Positions 1-6,393 of a DNA stretch of 10,967 bases are shown one piece after another. This DNA is from Umezawaea sp039922235 (GTDB lineage: Bacteria; Actinomycetota; Actinomycetes; Mycobacteriales; Pseudonocardiaceae). The notes beneath the pieces were generated by a model that made no database searches, was not told the DNA's origin, and saw nothing but the letters and a program-made list of their open reading frames with translations. The translations under genes and the position numbers were made by a program. Each line of letters starts with the position of its first letter. Within the stretch, counting starts at the first letter, position 1. The DNA lies in assembly GCA_039922235.1 (NCBI GenBank), contig JBDSAJ010000449.1, positions 1-10,967 of the forward strand, in the 5' to 3' direction.

Positions 1-1
1 G

Positions 2-805
2 AAACGCGAGGCAGGCCGCTGGTACGTGTCCTTCTGCGTCCAGGTGGAGAAGCAGGACCGGGTGCCGGCGCGGCCGGACGCGGTCATCGGCGTGGACCTG
101 GGGGTCAGGACGTTGGCGGTGTTCTCCGACGGTCGACCACCAGCCGGGAATCCCCGGCACTACGACACCGCCCGCCGCAAGCTGGGGCGGTTGTCGCGCA
201 CCGTGTCCCGTCGGGGCGGCCCGGACCGGCGCACCGGCCAACGGCCGTCGCACCGCTGGCAGCGGGCCGACCAGCAACGCAACAAGGTTCACCACCGCGT
301 CGCGAGTGTGCGGCGGGAGGGTATCCACCAGCTCACCACAGCGTTGGCCTGTGAGTACGGCACCATCGTGGTGGAAGACCTCAACGTGTCGGGGATGGTC
401 AAAAACCGGGCCCTGGCTCGGGTGGTGTCCGATGCCGGGTTTGGTGAGATCCGCCGCCAGTTGACCTACAAGACCGCCTGGAACGGTGGTCGGGTCGTGG
501 TCGCGGATCGGTGGTTTCCCAGTTCGAAGACGTGTTCTGGCTGTGGGGCAGTGAAAACCAAGCTGCCGCTGCGGATGCGTGAGTATGTGTGTGACGAGTG
601 TGGGCTGGTCCTGGATCGGGACGAGAACGCCGCGCTCAACCTGGCCGCGTTGGTGAAGCGGCAGGTCGCCGGGAGTGGCCCGGAGACCCGAAACGGACGT
701 GGAGCCGACCATAAGACCGGGCCAAGCCCGGCAGGTGGCAGTGAAACGTCAACCTCGCACCGAACCTCTTGGGGTTCGGATCGGACGAGGACCTTCGTCC
801 AGTGA
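2..805 (+). CDS. tnpB: TnpB (OrfB) of an IS200/IS605-type element, 5' end outside the window
   Basis: RNA-guided DNA endonuclease/accessory protein of IS200/IS605 elements. The frame is open to the left edge and the residues before the first internal Met (KREAGRWYV, then SFCVQVE) are typical mid-TnpB sequence, so the ATG at 26 is not the real start and ~267 residues are visible. All three RuvC parts are present: VIGVDLGVRTLAVF (Asp codon 95-97), GTIVVEDLN (Glu codon 374-376) and DRDENAALN (about 614-640). A four-cysteine zinc finger (CSGCG ... CDECG, about 533-605) sits between parts II and III as usual. The last ~50 residues (from VAGSGPETRNG) are low-complexity, G/P/T/S-rich; in this family that stretch usually overlaps the omegaRNA and is conserved as RNA rather than as protein. 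The catalytic residues look intact. TnpA, if present, would lie left of the window. Confidence 0.93.
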   Translation, partial: KREAGRWYVSFCVQVEKQDRVPARPDAVIGVDLGVRTLAVFSDGRPPAGNPRHYDTARRKLGRLSRTVSRRGGPDRRTGQRPSHRWQRADQQRNKVHHRVASVRREGIHQLTTALACEYGTIVVEDLNVSGMVKNRALARVVSDAGFGEIRRQLTYKTAWNGGRVVVADRWFPSSKTCSGCGAVKTKLPLRMREYVCDECGLVLDRDENAALNLAALVKRQVAGSGPETRNGRGADHKTGPSPAGGSETSTSHRTSWGSDRTRTFVQ

Positions 806-838
806 TGGGCGAATCACCGGGATTCATTGAATCTCAGT
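660..838 (+). ncRNA. Probable omegaRNA (reRNA) scaffold and right end of the TnpB element
   Basis: In IS200/IS605 elements the guide RNA of TnpB is read from the 3' end of tnpB through the right end, with the guide taken from flanking DNA. The sequence here is hairpin-rich: CCGAACC/GGTTCGG (760-766 with 773-779), GGACGA/TCGTCC (783-788 with 795-800), GAATC/GATTC (811-815 with 821-825) and the near-perfect palindrome GATTCATTGAATC (821-833). The transposon/host boundary should lie around 830-842, because the lipase reading frame becomes recognisable just beyond. The hairpins are seen directly; the limits and the RNA itself are inferred from the family. Confidence 0.5.
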
Positions 839-1005
839 GCAACGGAATGCGCGTCCTTCCACAGGCTCGGGTACGAGAACTCCCCTCGACCGCACCCGCC
901 GCCGGTGCCCCCGGCGGCGTAGGAGTCGCCCAGCGCGACGTACTCCGACGCCACCGGCGCGGGAACCAGGACCAAGCTCAACACCAGCGCGGCAGCGATA
1001 CCCAT
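814..1005 (-). pseudogene. SGNH/GDSL lipase/esterase, 3'-truncated by the TnpB element
   Basis: Only the N-terminus of a secreted SGNH-hydrolase is left. It starts at ATG 1005 with a short hydrophobic signal peptide (MGIAAALVLSLVLVPAPVAS), followed at once by SEYVALGDSYAAG, which contains block I (GDS) with the nucleophilic Ser. Next come a Cys-containing loop (GGGCGRGE) and YPSLWKDAHSVA, typical of actinobacterial secreted lipases. After HSVA the similarity stops and the frame ends at a TGA (814-816) that lies inside the element's right end. The Asp and His of the triad, normally ~200 residues later, are missing, so no enzyme can be made. It follows the lactonase-fold gene on the same strand with a 42-nt gap. 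Real lipase sequence runs from about 840 to 1005; the last few codons are element-derived. Confidence 0.8.
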
Positions 1006-1047
1006 GTCCCTAGCGGTACCACTGTGGACAGTCCGCCCGGAACCCCG

Positions 1048-2193
1048 TTAACCCAGCCGGGTGGGCACCACGCACACCGGGATCGGCGACGACAGCGGCG
1101 TCCCCGCGGACCGCAACCGGCCGGTGGCCAGGTCTGCCCGGAACGACGTCACGGTGCTGGAGTTCTGGTTGGCGGCGAACAGGAATCGCCCGGAAGGGTC
1201 GAACGCGATGTGCCGGGGGTACTTCCCCGCGGTGGGCACGGCCTCGACGAACCGCAGCCGGGCACCACCCTGCTCCACCGCGAACAGCGCCACGCTGTCG
1301 TGACCCCGGTTGGACAGGTAGACGAACCGCCCGTCGGCGGACACCACCACCTCGGCCGGGTAGTTCCGCGGCGTCGACGGCGCCCCGACGGGCACCGTCC
1401 GCAGTGCCTGGCCGGGGGACAGCACCCCGCGGTCCGGGTCGTACGCCGCGGCCACGATGGTCGAGTCCAACTCGTTCGCGAGGTAGGCGAACTTCCCCGA
1501 CGGGTGGAACGCCAGGTGCCGGGGACCGGCCCCCGGCTTCACCTTGGCGGTGTTGACCAGCGCCAGCTTCCCGGTGGCCGTGTCCAGGCGGTAGCTGTAC
1601 ACCGAGTCGGTGCCCAGGTCGACCGCGAGCAGGTGCTTGCCCGCGAGGTCCGGCAGGACCTGGTGGGCGTGCGGCCCCTCCTGCCGTTCGCGGTCCGGCC
1701 CTGAGCCCTTGTGGGTGACCAGGTCGCTGCGCGTGCCCAGTCCGCCGTCGGCGCGAACCGGGTGCACCGAGACGCTCCCGGACGAGTAGTTCGCGGACAG
1801 CAGGAACCGGCCGGAGGGGTCCAGCGCCAGGTGGCACGGGTCCGCTCCGCCGGTGCTCTGCGAGTTGATGATCCGCAGTCCGCCGCCCGCGCCGATGGCG
1901 ATCGACGTGACGGACCCGTTGCTCTGCTCGTTCACGGCGTACAGGGTGCGGCCGGCCTCGATGACGAACGAGGGGTTGGCCACGCCGGGGAACACACCGG
2001 TCGCGCGGAGCTGCCCGGTGGTCTGGTCGTAGGAGCCCAGCCCGATCCCGGTGCCCCCGCCCGCCCACGTCGTGTAGGTCCCCAGGTACACGCGGGACTC
2101 CGCACGTGGTTGTGCCGCAGCGGTCTCACCGGTCACCAGCATCCCCGTCCCAACGCCCATGGCTCCGAGGAACCGTCGCCTGTCGATCGCCAC
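1048..2193 (-). CDS. Tat-exported lactonase-family (seven-bladed beta-propeller) protein
   Basis: Member of the PF10282 lactonase family (6-phosphogluconolactonase/YbhE type fold). I take GTG 2193 as start: it is preceded by a perfect GGAGG seven bases upstream and gives an N-terminus with a twin-arginine motif (IDRRRFLGAMG) and an Ala-rich cleavage site (TAAAQ, residues 24-28). The 381-residue product fits the family. Blade repeats are easy to see: LALDPSGRFLLSANYSSGSV, LAFHPSGKFAYLANELDST, VVSADGRFVYLSNRGHDSV, IAFDPSGRFLFAANQNSST, plus GPHAHQVLPDLAGKHLLAVD. Export argues against a role in the cytosolic pentose-phosphate pathway; the substrate could be a sugar lactone or cell-wall-derived compound, but this is not shown. 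An in-frame ATG lies upstream at 2265 but has no ribosome-binding site and would bury the Tat signal. PPK2 lies 84 nt upstream on the same strand. Confidence 0.88.
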   Translation of the reverse strand: MAIDRRRFLGAMGVGTGMLVTGETAAAQPRAESRVYLGTYTTWAGGGTGIGLGSYDQTTGQLRATGVFPGVANPSFVIEAGRTLYAVNEQSNGSVTSIAIGAGGGLRIINSQSTGGADPCHLALDPSGRFLLSANYSSGSVSVHPVRADGGLGTRSDLVTHKGSGPDRERQEGPHAHQVLPDLAGKHLLAVDLGTDSVYSYRLDTATGKLALVNTAKVKPGAGPRHLAFHPSGKFAYLANELDSTIVAAAYDPDRGVLSPGQALRTVPVGAPSTPRNYPAEVVVSADGRFVYLSNRGHDSVALFAVEQGGARLRFVEAVPTAGKYPRHIAFDPSGRFLFAANQNSSTVTSFRADLATGRLRSAGTPLSSPIPVCVVPTRLG

Positions 2194-2277
2194 TGCCCAC
2201 CTCCGTTGATCTCCGGCGGCAGGATCACAGTGGCTCAGGCCACCGCGTCCCGACAAGGGATGCAACGAAGATTGCGC
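2194..2277 (-). promoter_or_regulatory. Short leader of the lactonase-fold gene with a strong Shine-Dalgarno
   Basis: The 84 nt between PPK2 and the lactonase-fold gene contain, on the minus strand, a canonical GGAGG seven bases before GTG 2193; this decides the start of that gene. A small GTGGC/GCCAC stem (around 2230-2243) precedes it but has no U-tract. I see no convincing promoter, so the gene may be read through from PPK2 or have its own weak promoter. Confidence 0.5.
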
Positions 2278-3147
2278 TTACTGCAACGGGTCTGCCTCGG
2301 TCAGCCGGGACAGCTCCGCAGCGGGGTCGTACTCGGGCACAGGATACGTCGGCGCGAGATCGCGCAGGGTCCGCAGCAGCAACTGGGCGACGACCCAGTT
2401 GCGGTACCACTTGCGGTCGGAGGGGACGGCGTACCAGGGCGCGACCTCCGTCGAGCACTTCGCCAGCAGGTCCGCGTACGCCGACTGGTACTTCGACCAC
2501 TTCGCCCGCACGACCAAGTCGTTCGGGTTGTACTTCCACCGCTTCTCCGGCGTCTCCAGCCGGGCGACGAGCCGTTCCTTCTGGCGTTCGGGCGAGATGT
2601 GCAGGAAGCACTTCACGATCGTCACGCCCGACTCGGACAGCTCGGCCTCGAAGTCGTTGATCTGCTGGTACCTCGCCTGCCAGATCGGTGCGGGCACCAG
2701 CTCGTCCACCCTCGGGACCAGCACGTCCTCGTAGTGCGACCGGTCGAAGAAGCCGATCTCCCCCGGTCCGGGCACCTGGCGGCGGACGCGCCAGAGGAAG
2801 TCGTGCCGCAGCTCGGCGCGGGTCGGCTTCTTGAACGACACGATGCGCAGGCCCTGCGGGTTGACCAGGCCCGCGACGTGCCGGATCGTGCCGCCCTTGC
2901 CGGAGGTGTCCATGCCCTGGAGCACGACGAGCACGCGCCGCCGCCCGCCGGCGAGCCCCTCGGCGTAGAGGTTCTCCTGGAGCTGGTCCAGCTCGCCCTC
3001 CATCGCCTTGAGGTCCTTGGCGGCCTCGGCCTTGCTGGTCGGACCTACGGGGGTGGCGGCCGGATCGATCTTCGCGAGATCGACACCGTCCGGGTGGACC
3101 TTGAGCACGTCGCGAATCGAGTGGACGTGCGCCGACTTCTTCGCCAT
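2278..3147 (-). CDS. ppk2: PPK2-family polyphosphate kinase
   Basis: Transfers phosphate between polyphosphate and a nucleotide in the cytosol. The 289-residue protein has a single PPK2 domain: Walker A GMDTSGKGGT (residues 78-87), Walker B FFDRSHYEDVL (133-143), and the charged lid region SPERQKERL ... RWKYNPND (185-210). PWYAVPSDRKWYRNW (237-251) is also typical of the family. Length and the N-terminal ~65-residue helical extension fit the single-domain PPK2 type. I cannot assign NMP versus NDP preference from sequence alone. Start ATG 3147 is supported by the family length and by a -10-like TACCCT exactly six bases upstream with no ribosome-binding site, which suggests a leaderless mRNA. 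It is transcribed divergently from rocD across a 141-bp region holding three TGCGCAA sites. Confidence 0.93.
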   Translation of the reverse strand: MAKKSAHVHSIRDVLKVHPDGVDLAKIDPAATPVGPTSKAEAAKDLKAMEGELDQLQENLYAEGLAGGRRRVLVVLQGMDTSGKGGTIRHVAGLVNPQGLRIVSFKKPTRAELRHDFLWRVRRQVPGPGEIGFFDRSHYEDVLVPRVDELVPAPIWQARYQQINDFEAELSESGVTIVKCFLHISPERQKERLVARLETPEKRWKYNPNDLVVRAKWSKYQSAYADLLAKCSTEVAPWYAVPSDRKWYRNWVVAQLLLRTLRDLAPTYPVPEYDPAAELSRLTEADPLQ

Positions 3148-3159
3148 CGTCGCAGGGTA
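3148..3159 (-). promoter_or_regulatory. Probable leaderless promoter of ppk2
   Basis: On the minus strand TACCCT (3159-3154) fits the actinobacterial -10 pattern TANNNT and is followed by six bases (GCGACG) and then the ATG. That spacing puts the transcription start on the A of the start codon. No Shine-Dalgarno is present and no good -35 is visible at 17 bp. Inference from spacing. Confidence 0.5.
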
Positions 3160-3184
3160 GCCACGGCGTGATCACTCCGCTGGG

Positions 3185-3242
3185 TGCGCAACAGATCTCC
3201 GCCGATCACTCGGATTGCGCAAGAAACCTGACATCTGCGCAA
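3185..3242. promoter_or_regulatory. Three TGCGCAA sites between ppk2 and rocD (candidate operators)
   Basis: TGCGCAA occurs at 3185-3191, 3216-3222 and 3236-3242. The middle copy extends to the perfect palindrome TTGCGCAA (3215-3222). Start-to-start distances are 31 and 20 bp, close to three and two helical turns, so the sites would face the same side of the DNA. They lie upstream of the rocD promoter and also upstream of ppk2. Ornithine aminotransferase genes in bacteria are often controlled by Lrp/AsnC-type regulators that bind arrays of short palindromes; assigning such a regulator here is inference, since none is encoded in the window. Confidence 0.5.
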
Positions 3243-3253
3243 CGCCTGACGGA

Positions 3254-3288
3254 TGAAATCGCCGGCATTCGCCCCTTAGCCTTGTCCT
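3254..3288 (+). promoter_or_regulatory. Probable leaderless promoter of rocD
   Basis: TAGCCT (3277-3282) matches TANNNT and is followed by six bases (TGTCCT) and the ATG at 3289; no ribosome-binding site is present. A weak -35 candidate TGAAAT (3254-3259) lies 17 bp upstream of the -10. The transcription start would coincide with the start codon. Inference from motif and spacing. Confidence 0.5.
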
Positions 3289-4524
3289 ATGACCGCCATC
3301 GCCGCTCCCACCACGGAGACCCCGACCAGCGGGGCCGAGTTCATCGCACTGGACGAGCACTGGAGCACCCACAACTACCACCCGCTGCCGGTCGTGATCT
3401 CCCACGGCGAGGGCGCGTGGGTGACGGACGTGGACGGTCGTCGCTACCTGGACTTCCTGTCCGGCTACTCGTCGCTCAACTTCGGCCACCGCCACCCCGC
3501 CCTGATCGCCGCGGCCGTCGAGCAGCTCGGCCGCGTCACGCTGACCAGCCGCGCGTTCCACCACGACCAGTTCGGCCTGTTCTGCCGCGAGCTGGCCGAG
3601 CTGACCGGCACCGAGATGGTGCTGACGATGAACTCCGGCGCCGAGGCCGTCGAGTCGGCGATCAAGGTGGCCCGCAAGTGGGCCTACCAGGTCAAGGGTG
3701 TGCCCGCGGGCACGGCGGAGATCGTCGTCGCGGGCGCGAACTTCCACGGCCGCACCACCACGATCGTCTCGTTCTCCACCGATGAGGTGGCGCGCGCCGA
3801 CTTCGGCCCGTTCACGCCCGGTTTCTCGGTCGTGGCCTACGGCGACGAGCAGGCGCTGCGCGACGCGATCACCGAGCGGACCGCGGCCGTGCTGATCGAG
3901 CCGATCCAGGGCGAGGCGGGCATCGTCGTGCCGCCCGCGGGCTACCTGGCGGCCGTGCGCCGGATCTGCGACGAGAACAACGTGCTGATGATCGCCGACG
4001 AGATCCAGTCCGGGCTCGGCCGCACCGGCGAGCTGCTGGCGCTGGACAACGCGGGCGTGCGCGCCGACCTGTACACGCTCGGCAAGGCGCTCGGCGGCGG
4101 GATCATGCCGGTGTCGGCCGTGGTCGGCAGCCGGGCCGTGCTGGGCGTGTTGAAGCCCGGCGAGCACGGGTCCACGTTCGGCGGCAACCCGCTGGCCTGC
4201 GCCGTCGGCCGCGCGGTCGTGAAGCTGCTGGCCACCGGCGAGTTCCAGGAGCGCTCCCGCGAACTCGGCGGCTACCTGCACTCCCGGCTGGGCGACCTCG
4301 TCGGCCACGGCGTGTCCGAGGTGCGCGGCCGCGGCCTGTGGGCGGGCGTCGAGATCACCCCTGGCGGTCCGAAGGGCCGGGCGGCGTCCGAGGCGCTGGC
4401 CGCGCGCGGCGTCCTCTGCAAGGAGACGCACGACTCCACCTTGCGCGTCGCTCCCCCGCTGGTGATCACCGCGGAGGAGATCGACCTCGGGGTAGACGCG
4501 ATCGCGGAGATCGTCAAGCGATAG
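3289..4524 (+). CDS. rocD: Ornithine--oxo-acid transaminase (ornithine aminotransferase)
   Basis: PLP-dependent class III aminotransferase that converts ornithine plus 2-oxoglutarate to glutamate-5-semialdehyde and glutamate, linking arginine degradation to proline/glutamate. The 411-residue length is typical. Visible motifs are GRRYLDFLSGYSSLNFGHRHP near the N-terminus (about residues 50-70), the phosphate-binding NSGAEAVESAIK, FHGRTTTIVS, EPIQGEAGIVVP, the cofactor Asp in IADEIQSGLGRTG (D237) and the Schiff-base Lys in LYTLGKALGGGIMP (K266), followed by HGSTFGGNPLAC. The SGYSS...NFGHRHP and FHGR signatures favour ornithine aminotransferase over acetylornithine or GABA aminotransferases. No other arginine-catabolic gene (arginase, dimethylargininase, P5C dehydrogenase) is adjacent, so it looks monocistronic, bounded downstream by a hairpin. 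Regulation is probably through the TGCGCAA array upstream. Confidence 0.93.
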   Translation: MTAIAAPTTETPTSGAEFIALDEHWSTHNYHPLPVVISHGEGAWVTDVDGRRYLDFLSGYSSLNFGHRHPALIAAAVEQLGRVTLTSRAFHHDQFGLFCRELAELTGTEMVLTMNSGAEAVESAIKVARKWAYQVKGVPAGTAEIVVAGANFHGRTTTIVSFSTDEVARADFGPFTPGFSVVAYGDEQALRDAITERTAAVLIEPIQGEAGIVVPPAGYLAAVRRICDENNVLMIADEIQSGLGRTGELLALDNAGVRADLYTLGKALGGGIMPVSAVVGSRAVLGVLKPGEHGSTFGGNPLACAVGRAVVKLLATGEFQERSRELGGYLHSRLGDLVGHGVSEVRGRGLWAGVEITPGGPKGRAASEALAARGVLCKETHDSTLRVAPPLVITAEEIDLGVDAIAEIVKR

Positions 4525-4539
4525 TCACGATCAGCACGC

Positions 4540-4578
4540 GGGCACCTCACGATGCGTCATATGCCTCGTGAGGTGCCC
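4540..4578 (+). terminator. 13-bp perfect hairpin after rocD
   Basis: GGGCACCTCACGA (4540-4552) pairs perfectly with TCGTGAGGTGCCC (4566-4578), loop of 13 nt. It begins 15 nt after the rocD stop. There is no U-tract, as is common for actinobacterial intrinsic terminators. It ends only 11-23 nt before the candidate starts of the next gene, so it could also influence that gene's expression. Confidence 0.7.
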
Positions 4579-4589
4579 CTTCGCGTTGC

Positions 4590-5984
4590 ATGATGCCGTC
4601 CATGGGCGAACGGGTGCGGGCGGAAGCGGCGGCGGCGCTGGGCAGGTGGACCGAACCGCAGGAGGTCTACGCGAGCGGTCGGGTGCTGCGGGCCGCCGTC
4701 GGGCACCAGGCGCACCGCAAGGCGCTGCTCGCGGTCGACCGGCCGTCCATCCCGGACTACGTCCGCGCGAGCAACGACGGCAGGCTGGAGGACCTGGTCC
4801 CGCTGCGGATCGGGCGGATGATCGCGTCGCCGTTCTCCTTCTTCCGGGGCAGCGCGGGCCTGATGGCGGGCGATCTCGCGGTGAGCCCCAACAGCGGCGT
4901 CGAGGTGCAGCTGTGCGGGGACGCGCACGCGGCGAACTTCGGCCTGTACGGCACGCCCGAGGGCCAGATCGTCATGGACATCAACGACTTCGACGAAACC
5001 CTGCCCGGCCCGTGGGAGTGGGACCTCAAGCGGCTGGTGACCAGCCTCGTGCTGGCGGGCCGGGAGGGCGGCGTGTCGGAGAAGGGCTGCCGCGACGCCG
5101 CCGAGGACGCCGTGCGGGCGTACCGGGGCGTGATGAGGCACCTGGCGGAGCTGCCGTTCCTGGAGTCGTGGAGCGCGCTGGGCGACGAGTCGGTGCTCAC
5201 CAAGGCGAAGGCCGACGACCTGACCGACGAGTTCAGCAAGGCCGCGTCCAAGGCCCGCAAGAACACCAGCGCCAGGGTCGCCGCGAAGTGGACGCGCAAG
5301 GAGGGCGAGCACTGGCGGTTCATCGCCGACCCACCGGTGCTGACCAGGGTCACCGACCAAACGGCGGACGAGGTGATCGCCTCGCTGCCGTCCTACGTCG
5401 ACACGCTCCGCGAGTCCCGCCGCAACCTGATCATGCGCTACGGGGTGTCCGACGTGGCCTTCCGCGTCGTCGGCACCGGCAGCGTCGGCCTGCGCAACTA
5501 CCTGGTCCTGCTGCACGGCAACGGCAGCGAGGCGCTGATCCTCCAGGTGAAGGAGGCCCGCCGGTCCGCACTGGCCCCGTTCCTGAACGCGCCGCCGAGC
5601 AAGCACGAGGGCAAGCGGATCGTGCACGGCGCGCGGCTCGTGCAGGCCGAGTCGGACATCCTGCTGGGCTGGACGACCATCGGTGAGCGGCACTACATCG
5701 TCCGCCAGTTCCGCAACCGCAAGGGCGAGATCGACGCCACCACGCTCAAGCGCGACGACCTCGACGACTACGGCCGCTTCGCGGGTGCGCTGCTGGCCCG
5801 CGCGCACTCCCGCTCGGTCGACCCGCGGCTGCTCGCGGGCTACTGCGAGGGCGACGGCGAGGAACTGGACGAGGCGTTCGCGAAGTACGCGATCGACTAC
5901 GCCGACCAGACCGAGTCCGACCACGAGAAGCTGGTGGCCGAGGTGCGGGCGGGCCGGATGTCCGCGGTTGTCGAGGAAGACTGA
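4590..5984 (+). CDS. DUF2252 family protein with kinase-like motifs
   Basis: A 464-residue protein of the DUF2252 family (PF10009); biochemical function not established to my knowledge. Diagnostic motifs are FSFFRGSAGLM (82-92), LCGDAHAANFG (108-118) and DINDFDETLPGPWEWDLKRL (130-149), resembling the catalytic GDxHxxN and metal-binding DFD motifs of aminoglycoside-phosphotransferase-like kinases. A glycine-rich VVGTGSVGLRNYLVLL (293-308) followed by LILQVKEA (316-323, Lys 321) looks like a nucleotide-binding loop and VAIK-type lysine but lies C-terminal to the catalytic motifs, the reverse of normal kinases. The C-terminus is acidic and probably helical. Start is uncertain: ATG 4590, 4593 and 4602 are in frame, none with a Shine-Dalgarno; 4602 has a CATGAT -10-like hexamer seven bases upstream. 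It stands alone, separated from rocD by a hairpin and followed by 420 nt without an intact gene. Confidence 0.85.
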   Translation: MMPSMGERVRAEAAAALGRWTEPQEVYASGRVLRAAVGHQAHRKALLAVDRPSIPDYVRASNDGRLEDLVPLRIGRMIASPFSFFRGSAGLMAGDLAVSPNSGVEVQLCGDAHAANFGLYGTPEGQIVMDINDFDETLPGPWEWDLKRLVTSLVLAGREGGVSEKGCRDAAEDAVRAYRGVMRHLAELPFLESWSALGDESVLTKAKADDLTDEFSKAASKARKNTSARVAAKWTRKEGEHWRFIADPPVLTRVTDQTADEVIASLPSYVDTLRESRRNLIMRYGVSDVAFRVVGTGSVGLRNYLVLLHGNGSEALILQVKEARRSALAPFLNAPPSKHEGKRIVHGARLVQAESDILLGWTTIGERHYIVRQFRNRKGEIDATTLKRDDLDDYGRFAGALLARAHSRSVDPRLLAGYCEGDGEELDEAFAKYAIDYADQTESDHEKLVAEVRAGRMSAVVEED

Positions 5985-6091
5985 GGGCTGAGTTGATCAG
6001 GGGTGGCTGTGGGGTGCGGCGGGGGTTGGGTTGCGGGGTGCGAGTTGCGGGGTGCGGCGGGGTGCTGGGTGGCTGCGGGTTCCAGCGTGCT
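5985..6091. repeat. G-rich direct repeats, potential G-quadruplex
   Basis: The plus strand is a run of G-tracts (6011-6014, 6021-6025, 6028-6030, 6035-6038, 6049-6052, 6059-6062, 6067-6069) separated by 2-10 nt, enough for a quadruplex. Two exact direct repeats are visible: GGGGTGCGGCGGGG at 6011-6024 and 6049-6062, and TTGCGGGGTGCG at 6031-6042 and 6045-6056. It is noncoding on codon pattern and sits just after the DUF2252 gene; it may be a decayed minisatellite. Confidence 0.55.
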
Positions 6092-6209
6092 GTGGCCGAT
6101 TTGACTTGGGGACCCCTCATTTGACCCTTTATCGAGCTAAAAGGCAGGCGTGGAAGAGCCTGCCCGATCGACAATTTTAAGGGTCAAATCCCCAAGTAAA
6201 ATCGGCCAC
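6092..6209. repeat. 118-nt nested inverted repeat (MITE-like or bidirectional terminator)
   Basis: Left arm 6092-6129 and right arm 6179-6209 are reverse complements: both outer ends read GTGGCCGATTT/T on their own strands, then ACTTGGGGA and TTTGACCCTT. The only differences are one mismatch (6103 against 6198) and a 7-nt bulge in the left arm (about 6112-6118). Inside lies a second perfect stem GGCAGGC/GCCTGCC (6143-6149 with 6158-6164) with an 8-nt loop. The interior is more A/T-rich than its surroundings. I see no target-site duplication and no ORF. The structure suits a palindromic miniature element carrying terminal repeats of a larger transposon; a bidirectional terminator is the alternative. 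Confidence 0.65.
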
Positions 6210-6393
6210 GTTCCGTGGCGGTCGTCTCGCCTTTCGCGGTCATGCGGCCAGTTGTCAAGTCGGTGGGCGGTCAATCGGTCGGCAGGGTTTCCGCCTGCCG
6301 GGCCTGCGGTTTTGCACTCTCTGTCAGGCCTCGGAATATTATCCATCACTTTGTTCACTAATTCGTGCCATCGAGTCGATCTTGCATTCTCGG
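6210..6393. other. Noncoding region upstream of the DUF222/HNH gene
   Basis: No codon-biased reading frame is visible. It contains a small stem CGGCAGG/CCTGCCG (6280-6286 with 6294-6300) and becomes A/T-rich from about 6335, as expected near a promoter. Together with the inverted repeat and G-rich repeats it fills the gap 5985-6405. Confidence 0.5.

Noticed and set aside
26..28. ATG as the start of the transposase
   Set aside because: The frame is open to the left edge and the preceding residues are TnpB-like; the RuvC-I Asp would otherwise lie only 24 residues from the N-terminus.
1711..5924. Other long open frames opposite lactonase/PPK2, rocD and DUF2252 (1711-3171 plus, 3172-4431 minus, 4557-5924 minus)
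   Set aside because: Each lies opposite a gene with clear family motifs and reads as low-complexity Arg/Gly/Val/Ala sequence, a common shadow in high-GC DNA.
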